A DNA stretch of 64,000 nt. Origin: Blattabacterium cuenoti (GTDB lineage: Bacteria > Bacteroidota > Bacteroidia > Flavobacteriales > Blattabacteriaceae). The notes below the pieces were generated by a model that saw nothing but the letters and a program-made list of their open reading frames with translations, did no database searches and was not told the DNA's origin. How positions within the stretch are numbered: position 1 is the first letter of the stretch; every line of letters starts with the position of its first letter. Position numbers and translations under genes: made by a program. Positions 57,851 to 64,000 of this stretch are shown one piece after another. Where the stretch lies: positions 88,173 through 152,172 of the forward strand of contig NZ_CP060245.1 in assembly GCF_014252455.1 (NCBI RefSeq), written 5' to 3'.

Positions 57851-58536
57851 ATTAGTAATTTTTTTCTTATTTTTATTTTAAATAATAAAGGAAAAGTTGT
57901 CATTAATACTATTAAAAAAATAATCCATTCTAAATGATTTTTTAATTCTGGAAATTTTTTATCTAAATAATGTCCAGATAACATGATAGAAAATGTCCAA
58001 ATAAGTGCTCCAATAATATTATAAATCATAAATTTTTTAAAATCCACACGAATGGCTCCTGCTACAATAGGAGCAAAAGTACGAAACATGGGAAGAAAAC
58101 GACTCATAATCAGGGCTGTTGTTTTATATTTATTATAAAATAATTTTGCAATGATAAGATGTTTTTTTTTAAAAAGAAATGAATCCTTTTTTTTATATAA
58201 AAATTTTCCAGATTTATAACCCAACCAGTACCCTTGGATATTTCCAAGAATAGCAACAAATGCTACAATCAAAATAATTACGAAAAATGGAACATTATAG
58301 AAATTTTTACATAAATCTTCTCCAAAAATACCAGCAGTAAATAATAAAGAATCTCCAGGTAAAAAAAATCCGATAAAAAATCCTGTTTCTGCAAATATAA
58401 TTGCTAAAATAATAAATAAAGTTGTATTTCCAAAATAGAAAAAAATCCATCTAGGATTAAATAAATGTTGAAAAATATCCCAAAAATTTAACATTTTATT
58501 TTCTATTGAATAGGATATAATTTTTTTAAAAAACAA
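57847..58536 (-). CDS. DedA family membrane protein
   Basis: A polytopic inner-membrane protein of the DedA/VTT superfamily, associated with undecaprenyl-phosphate or phospholipid flipping and membrane homeostasis. Signature pieces are FFLPGDSLLF, GNIQGYWLGYKSG and SRFLPMFRTFAPIVAGA. At 229 aa it is normal. The true start may be ATG 58494 (MLNFWDIF), 14 codons inside. It is convergent with tadA. Confidence 0.92.
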   Translation of the reverse strand: MFFKKIISYSIENKMLNFWDIFQHLFNPRWIFFYFGNTTLFIILAIIFAETGFFIGFFLPGDSLLFTAGIFGEDLCKNFYNVPFFVIILIVAFVAILGNIQGYWLGYKSGKFLYKKKDSFLFKKKHLIIAKLFYNKYKTTALIMSRFLPMFRTFAPIVAGAIRVDFKKFMIYNIIGALIWTFSIMLSGHYLDKKFPELKNHLEWIIFLIVLMTTFPLLFKIKIRKKLLI

Positions 58537-58613
58537 AGTAAAATCTTTTCATTTTTTTAAAATAAAGGTTAAAAATATTTATATTTTATAAATATCAATT
58601 TAATACATTTTAT

Positions 58614-58733
58614 ATGGAATATTTATTCAAATTTATTAATATTTTAGGTTGGAATGCTAATCTATTTTTCATAATAATTTTTTTTATTTTTTTAATATTT
58701 TGGTTATATAAAATATTTTATTTTATTGATTAG
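58614..58733 (+). CDS. 39-aa single-helix membrane protein
   Basis: A short ORF with ATG at 58614 and TAG at 58731. The peptide begins MEYLFKFINILGWNANL, followed by a 20-residue hydrophobic helix and YKIFYFID. Weakly resembles the small Flavobacteria proteins with W-x-AN before a helix (DUF6341 type). It lies between divergent dedA and aroB, 50 bases upstream of aroB. I cannot assign a function; chance origin is possible. Confidence 0.5.
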   Translation: MEYLFKFINILGWNANLFFIIIFFIFLIFWLYKIFYFID

Positions 58734-58783
58734 ATAAAATTAATTAATTCTTTAATAAATAAAGATAAAAAGATAAAATAGGT

Positions 58784-59884
58784 ATGTTAGATTGTGATCA
58801 TCAACAAATGATTTTTTTAAATACAAATAACGAGGCTTATAAAACCTTACAAAATTATATATGTGATCAGCAGATAGATATAAAAAATATATTTATTTTA
58901 GTAGATGATTATACTTATAAATATTGTTTACCTGTTCTTTTATATCATATAATTTTTTTAAAAAAATCTAATATTATTCAAATTAAATCAGGAGAAAAAG
59001 AAAAAAACATTTATACATGTATTCAAATATGTAAAAAATTAATAAATCTAAAAGCTACTAGAAATAGTTTAATGATAAATTTAGGAGGAGGTGTTATTAC
59101 AGATATTGGTGGATTTGTATCCTCTGTATTTAAAAGGGGAATTCGTTTTATTAATATTCCTACAACATTATTAGGAATGGTAGATGCTGCTATAGGATAT
59201 AAAACAGGAGTAAATTTAGAATCTATTAAAAATGAAATAGGATCTTTTTATCGTCCAGAATTTTTAATTATTGATCCGAATTTTTTAAAAACTCTTACTG
59301 AAAAAGAATTTATTTCAGGAAAGGCTGAAATGTTTAAACATGGATTAATAGCTGATAAAAATTTTTGGATAAATATGAAAAAATATCATGATTTAAATAT
59401 AAATCAAAATAAAAATAAATGGGAGTATTTTATCCATAAATCTATACAAATAAAAAATAAAATAGTAAAAAAAGATCCTCAAGAAAAAGGATTAAGAAAA
59501 ATTCTAAATTTTGGACATACCATCGGGCATGCTTTAGAAAGTTATTATATGAATTATAAAAAAATTAATTTGATACATGGAATAGCGATTGCTATGGGAA
59601 TGATTTATGAATCTTGGATTTCATATAAAATAAATGGGTTATCTATAAAAAATTATCAAGAAATTAAATTAATTCTTTCTAGATTATATCCTATACAAAA
59701 AATTTCCAATATAGAAATAGATAAAATATTATTAATTATAGAACATGATAAAAAAAATGATAGAAATAAAAATCAATTTTCATTATTAGAAAAAATAGGC
59801 ATTTGTTCCTACAATTGTCCAGTCCCTATTTCCTTAATAAAGGAAAGTTTTTTACATTTTTCCAAAAAAACTAGTTTGTTATGA
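58784..59884 (+). CDS. aroB: 3-Dehydroquinate synthase
   Basis: AroB cyclises DAHP to 3-dehydroquinate, the second shikimate step toward aromatic amino acids. The NAD-binding loop NLGGGVITDIGGFVSS, the segment FINIPTTLLGMVDAAIGYKTGVN, and metal ligands in SGKAEMFKHG and LNFGHTIGHALE are conserved. At 366 aa it has normal length. gyrA follows 51 bases later on the same strand. Confidence 0.96.
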   Translation: MLDCDHQQMIFLNTNNEAYKTLQNYICDQQIDIKNIFILVDDYTYKYCLPVLLYHIIFLKKSNIIQIKSGEKEKNIYTCIQICKKLINLKATRNSLMINLGGGVITDIGGFVSSVFKRGIRFINIPTTLLGMVDAAIGYKTGVNLESIKNEIGSFYRPEFLIIDPNFLKTLTEKEFISGKAEMFKHGLIADKNFWINMKKYHDLNINQNKNKWEYFIHKSIQIKNKIVKKDPQEKGLRKILNFGHTIGHALESYYMNYKKINLIHGIAIAMGMIYESWISYKINGLSIKNYQEIKLILSRLYPIQKISNIEIDKILLIIEHDKKNDRNKNQFSLLEKIGICSYNCPVPISLIKESFLHFSKKTSLL

Positions 59885-59935
59885 TTCACTTTTTTTACAA
59901 AAAATATTCTTTATCTTAATTTTAACATAATTTAT

Positions 59936-62389
59936 ATGAATGAAAATGAAAAAGAAAAATTAATTCCTATTAATATTGAAGATGAAATGAAATCTTCTTA
60001 CATAGATTATTCTATGTCGGTTATTGTCTCTAGAGCTTTACCAGATGCAAGAGATGGATTAAAACCTGTACATAGAAGAGTTTTATATGGAATGTATAAA
60101 TTAGGAATTTTTTCTCATAATTCTTATAAAAAATCTGCTCGTATTGTAGGTGAAGTATTAGGAAAATATCATCCACATGGAGATCTTTCAGTTTATGAGA
60201 CAATGGTTCGTCTAGCACAAACATGGACTATTCGTTATCCATTAATAGATGGACAAGGGAATTTTGGATCATTAGATGCTGATCCTCCTGCTGCAATGCG
60301 TTATACAGAAGTTAGAATGAAAAAAATAGCTGAAGATATGTTGTTGGATATAAAAAAAGAAACGGTAAAAATGAAATTGAATTTTGATGATTCTTTAGAA
60401 GAACCAACTGTATTACCTACACGTATTCCTAATCTTTTAATCAATGGAGCTTCAGGTATTGCTGTTGGTATGGCAACTAATATTCCTCCTCATAATTTAA
60501 AAGAAACCATACAAGCTATTTGCGCATATATTGATAATTATGATATATCTGTAGAAAAAATTATGGAATTTATTAAAGCTCCAGATTTTCCTACAGGTGG
60601 AACTATTTATGGATATGATGGAGTAAAAAAAGCCTTTTATACAGGAAGAGGACGTATTATTTTACGAGCAAGAGTTCATTTTGAAGAAATTCATGGAAGA
60701 GAATGTATTATTGTAGATGAAATTCCTTATCAAGTCAATAAATCAGAAATGATTACTAAAACAGTAGGGTTAATGAAAGAAGGAAAAATAGAAGGAATTT
60801 ATCAAATTAGGGATGAATCTGATAGAAATGGATTACGTATAGTATATATTCTTAAACAAAAGACAAATTCTAATATATTATTGAATAATTTATTTAAATA
60901 TACTTCTTTACAAACTTATTTTAATGTCAATAATATAGCTTTAGTTAAAGGAAAACCCGTTCAATTGAATATAAAAGATCTCATACAACAATTTGTAGAT
61001 CATAGACAAGATATTATTATACGTAGGACTCAATACGAATTAAAAAAATCTACATATAGAGTTCATATTTTGACAGGATTTTTAGCTATATTAAATCATA
61101 TAGATCAAATGATTGAATTAATTCAAAAGTCTAAAAATCATCAGGACGCACATGATAAATTAATTAAAAAATTTCAATTATCTAAAAATCAATCTAAATC
61201 AATTTTAGATATGCGATTACAAAGTCTGACTTTTTTAGAAATTAATAAAATAAAAAAAGAATATAAAGAATTAATAAAAAAAATAGATTTTTTCAATAAG
61301 GTTTTAACAGAACCTTATAGAAGAATGGAAATTATTAAAAAAGAACTTTTAGATATTCAAGAAAAATATCAAGATCCACGTAGGACTAAAATAGATTATT
61401 TAGGTAATGAAGTTCATATAGAAGATCTTATTGAAGATGAACAGGTCGTCATTACTATTTCTCATGCAGGATATATAAAGAGGACTTCTTTATCAGAATA
61501 TAAACGTCAAGGAAGAGGTGGAATAGGAAATAGAGGAGCTCTTGCTAGAAAATATGATTATATAAAATATTTACTCATAGCCACTAATCATCAATATTTA
61601 CTTTTTTTTACAGAAAAAGGAAAATGTTTTTGGTTAAGAGTTTATGAAATACCGGAAGGATCTAAAATTTCTAAAGGAAGAGCTATACAAAATATGATTT
61701 CTTTACAAGAAGATGATAAAGTTAATGCTTATATATTAACTGGAGATTTAACTAATAAAAAATATGTGAAGAATCATTATGTTATAATGGTTACTCAAAA
61801 AGGAATTATTAAAAAAACTTCTTTAGAAAGTTATTCACGTCCTAGAAAATATGGAATTAATGCTATTATTATTCGTAAAGGAGATTTTTTATTAGAAGCT
61901 ATTTTAACGAAAGGAGATAGTCATGTATTTATTGCCGTAAAAAGTGGAAGAATTATTCGGTTTTCAGAAAAAAAAGTTCGTACAACTGGAAGAAATTCTT
62001 CTGGAGTTATAGGGATTAAAAATGATATAGTAATTGGAATGATATGTGTATATGAGAAGAATAATAATGATAAAGGAAATTTATTAGTAGTGTCATATAA
62101 AGGATTTGGAAAAAGATCTAATATAAACAATTATCGTATTACTAATCGTGGAGGAAAAGGAATTAAAACTATAAATATTACTAAAAAAACAGGACATTTA
62201 ATTTCAATTAAATATGTCACGGATAAAGATGATTTAATGATTATTAAAAAATCAGGAATTATTATCCGTATTCCTGTATCTGATATACGAGTAATGGGGC
62301 GTAATACTCAAGGGGTCAGATTGATTTTTCTTAAAGAAAATGATGCTATCGCTGATGTAGAAAAAGTTGATAAAAAACAGGATTTTTAA
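59936..62389 (+). CDS. gyrA: DNA gyrase subunit A
   Basis: GyrA is the cutting and rejoining subunit of gyrase. The active tyrosine is Y123 in [10 protein letters not shown]. The GyrA box reads QGRGGIG (about 519-525), so this is gyrase, not topoisomerase IV. Six beta-propeller blades make up the C-terminal part. At 817 aa it is shorter than E. coli (875). The QRDR reads [11 protein letters not shown]84 and E88 at the positions of E. coli Ser83 and Asp87. The stop shares TTAA with the convergent protease gene. Confidence 0.97.
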   Translation: MNENEKEKLIPINIEDEMKSSYIDYSMSVIVSRALPDARDGLKPVHRRVLYGMYKLGIFSHNSYKKSARIVGEVLGKYHPHGDLSVYETMVRLAQTWTIRYPLIDGQGNFGSLDADPPAAMRYTEVRMKKIAEDMLLDIKKETVKMKLNFDDSLEEPTVLPTRIPNLLINGASGIAVGMATNIPPHNLKETIQAICAYIDNYDISVEKIMEFIKAPDFPTGGTIYGYDGVKKAFYTGRGRIILRARVHFEEIHGRECIIVDEIPYQVNKSEMITKTVGLMKEGKIEGIYQIRDESDRNGLRIVYILKQKTNSNILLNNLFKYTSLQTYFNVNNIALVKGKPVQLNIKDLIQQFVDHRQDIIIRRTQYELKKSTYRVHILTGFLAILNHIDQMIELIQKSKNHQDAHDKLIKKFQLSKNQSKSILDMRLQSLTFLEINKIKKEYKELIKKIDFFNKVLTEPYRRMEIIKKELLDIQEKYQDPRRTKIDYLGNEVHIEDLIEDEQVVITISHAGYIKRTSLSEYKRQGRGGIGNRGALARKYDYIKYLLIATNHQYLLFFTEKGKCFWLRVYEIPEGSKISKGRAIQNMISLQEDDKVNAYILTGDLTNKKYVKNHYVIMVTQKGIIKKTSLESYSRPRKYGINAIIIRKGDFLLEAILTKGDSHVFIAVKSGRIIRFSEKKVRTTGRNSSGVIGIKNDIVIGMICVYEKNNNDKGNLLVVSYKGFGKRSNINNYRITNRGGKGIKTINITKKTGHLISIKYVTDKDDLMIIKKSGIIIRIPVSDIRVMGRNTQGVRLIFLKENDAIADVEKVDKKQDF

Positions 62390-64000
62390 TTTTTATCATT
62401 ATTAAAATCTCGTAAAATATTAACACATTCAGATATTTGAAAATCATTTAATAAATGTTTATTCCATTCTTTTTGTTCTTCTAATTGAGGATCTAAAATG
62501 ATTTTATATGATAATGGAAAGGCTCGTAATCCATATATATTTAAATATTTTTTTAATAATTGAAAATAATGATTTCTTTTTTGAATTTTTAAATTAGCAT
62601 TATAAAAAATTTTCCAATTGAGAGGAATAGAAATGTTATTAAAAAATTTTTTTTCTATAAATTGTATATTTTTATATATTTTTATTATTTCTTTATGATT
62701 TTTTAAACGATTGATACTTTTTAATTTAATTTTTTCCAAATCTACTTTTCCTTTCCAAGGAATATAAGGAATAGATTCAATATGATCCCATTTCATGTAA
62801 TTAGGTTGATTTTTTTCCATAAATTTGTATAGTCCTATACAACAAGAATTATTTGGAATAAAAATATCTGAATTTACGCCTTTTAATTGAGTAGAACTTC
62901 CATTTATTCTATAAAATTTATTCATAGTAAATTTTAATGCTCCCAATTCTTGATTAGAAAAGATAAATTTATTTAATGAATAAATAGTTTGAATAGTTCC
63001 TTTTCCATAGGTTTGAGTGCTACCAACAATAATGCCTCTTTTATAATCTTTTATAGCAGCAGCGATAATTTCTGATGCAGATGCTGATAGTTCATTGACT
63101 AGAAGAACTAGAGGCCCTTTCCAAAGAATTTTATGTTTATTATTTTTTAGTATTTTTTTTTCCCCATTAGATAATCCTAATTGTACTATGGGAACTTTTC
63201 CCAAAAAAAATCCGGTAATTGCTATTACTGTTTCTAAAGATCCTCCTCCATTATTTCTTATATCAAGAATTAAACCTTTAATATTTTCTTTTTTTAATTT
63301 TAAAATAATATTTTTTATATCTTTAGCGGCATTTTTTCCATTTTTATTTTCAGGATTAAAATAAAATTCTGGTAAATATATTAAACCATATTTATTTTTT
63401 TTATTATAATTATCTAATATGGTGACACTTTTTGCAAAAATTTCTTTATTTTCAATAATATCTCTTATGAGAATAATTTCTTCTATAGATCCATTTTTTT
63501 TTTGGATAGTTAGTTTTACTTTAGTTCCTTTTTTTCCTCTTATTAGACGAATAGAATGTTCTAATAACATTCCTATAATATTTTTATATTCTGAATTAGG
63601 ATTTTTTGCTATTTTAATAATTTTATCTCCTATTTCTATTTTTTTACTTTTCCATGCTGGTCCGCCTACAATAATTTTTATAATAGTAGCATATCCTTTA
63701 TCATCTTGTAATGATACACCAATTCCTTCTGTTTCTCCAGATATATTTAAATTAAAATTTTCTTTTTCTTGAGCAGAAAAATAACAAGTATGAGGATCAT
63801 ACTGTGAAGTAATAGTATTTACGTACATAGAAAACCAATCTTTTTTTTTTTTCATTTTTAATTTTCTAAAATATTCTCTTATATCTTCTTCTACTTTTTT
63901 TCTATATTTTTTTTCTTTTATTATAAGAATATTATTCCAATTTTTTGGAGTAGGTTTATTTGTATTTATTGAAGTAATTATTTCTATAAGAGTTAAATAT
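62386..64000 (-). CDS. prc: Tail-specific (C-terminal processing) protease, partial
   Basis: A periplasmic S41 protease of the Tsp/Prc type. The frame stays open to the right edge (through [18 protein letters not shown]), so the N-terminus is outside the window; ATG 63855 is internal. A PDZ domain follows [11 protein letters not shown] ([26 protein letters not shown]). The S41 domain contains the catalytic Ser in [18 protein letters not shown] and Lys in TYGKGTIQ. At least 538 residues are visible. It is convergent with gyrA and shares its stop palindrome. Confidence 0.93.
   Translation of the reverse strand, partial: YLTLIEIITSINTNKPTPKNWNNILIIKEKKYRKKVEEDIREYFRKLKMKKKKDWFSMYVNTITSQYDPHTCYFSAQEKENFNLNISGETEGIGVSLQDDKGYATIIKIIVGGPAWKSKKIEIGDKIIKIAKNPNSEYKNIIGMLLEHSIRLIRGKKGTKVKLTIQKKNGSIEEIILIRDIIENKEIFAKSVTILDNYNKKNKYGLIYLPEFYFNPENKNGKNAAKDIKNIILKLKKENIKGLILDIRNNGGGSLETVIAITGFFLGKVPIVQLGLSNGEKKILKNNKHKILWKGPLVLLVNELSASASEIIAAAIKDYKRGIIVGSTQTYGKGTIQTIYSLNKFIFSNQELGALKFTMNKFYRINGSSTQLKGVNSDIFIPNNSCCIGLYKFMEKNQPNYMKWDHIESIPYIPWKGKVDLEKIKLKSINRLKNHKEIIKIYKNIQFIEKKFFNNISIPLNWKIFYNANLKIQKRNHYFQLLKKYLNIYGLRAFPLSYKIILDPQLEEQKEWNKHLLNDFQISECVNILRDFNNDKN

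Overview
This 64 kb window is chromosomal DNA of a strongly AT-rich, gene-dense, reduced bacterial genome. I read it as Blattabacterium (Flavobacteriales, Bacteroidota), the fat-body endosymbiont of cockroaches. Support: typical Bacteroidota gene neighbourhoods (rpmB-rpmG-DUF4295-ftsY, rho-DUF4293-prfA, mutY beside a GldE-type CBS protein), a GYDIA-type GHMP kinase, hardly any Shine-Dalgarno sequences, and a urease operon next to amino-acid pathways. Complete ilv and thr clusters argue against the Mastotermes/Cryptocercus lineages, which are known to have lost many amino-acid genes. The genus call is inferred from gene content; no database search was run. I see no insertion sequence, prophage, CRISPR array or restriction system, and no gene-free stretch above 300 bases (the longest is 3203-3430, about 228 bases of AT-rich DNA).

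Layout. 1-3202: grpE (with a coding tandem repeat), dnaJ, mnmA. 3431-9548: branched-chain amino-acid operon ilvD-ilvB-ilvN-ilvC-ilvA. 9555-12645: tRNA-Leu(GAG), dapB, lepB (5' end apparently frameshifted), rhomboid protease. 12632-18114: mutL, a TPR-like protein, gldE homologue, mutY (minus strand), then HU and a 30-aa basic protein. 18264-23627: tRNA-Leu(TAG), gltA, GHMP kinase, fabD, tatD, fumC. 23707-32144: ftsB-like gene, mnmG, ybeY, pssA, exonuclease, htpG, ftsY, DUF4295, L33, L28, yebC. 32141-36986: rnpB, tRNA-Ser, rmuC, initiator tRNA-Met, rho, DUF4293, prfA. 37001-42952: accC, accB, L32, proS, class 1A pyrD and a fused UMP synthase. 43043-47627: marC, rnpA, fbp, plsC, rnhA, a SpoU-family methyltransferase, a frameshifted dCMP deaminase, tRNA-Leu(CAA). 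47641-50051: urease structural genes (ureC and fused ureAB). 50221-54954: thrA-thrB-thrC. 54960-62389: thyA, prs, L25, tadA, dedA, a 39-aa membrane protein, aroB, gyrA. 62386-64000: the C-terminal part of a tail-specific protease that runs off the window.

How the genes work together. Urease releases ammonia from host urea. ThrABC makes threonine from aspartate, IlvA deaminates it to 2-oxobutanoate, and IlvB/N/C/D carry out the parallel isoleucine and valine steps. DapB and AroB belong to lysine/peptidoglycan and aromatic synthesis. This fits nitrogen recycling and amino-acid supply to the host.

Most unusual points. (1) A PyrE-PyrF fusion resembling animal UMP synthase lies divergently beside a fumarate-type class 1A PyrD. 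(2) Two genes (lepB, dCMP deaminase) are interrupted by one-base shifts at homopolymers, while other genes keep equally long or longer A runs in frame. (3) IlvN is shortened to an ACT domain that lacks the valine-site residues. (4) DnaJ keeps only one of its two zinc sites. (5) Convergent genes end within 17 bases of each other or overlap; five pairs share a 4-base TTAA/CTAA double stop. (6) GrpE carries a recently expanded Cys/Glu/Lys-rich repeat. (7) GyrA has Leu and Glu at the two main quinolone-resistance positions.
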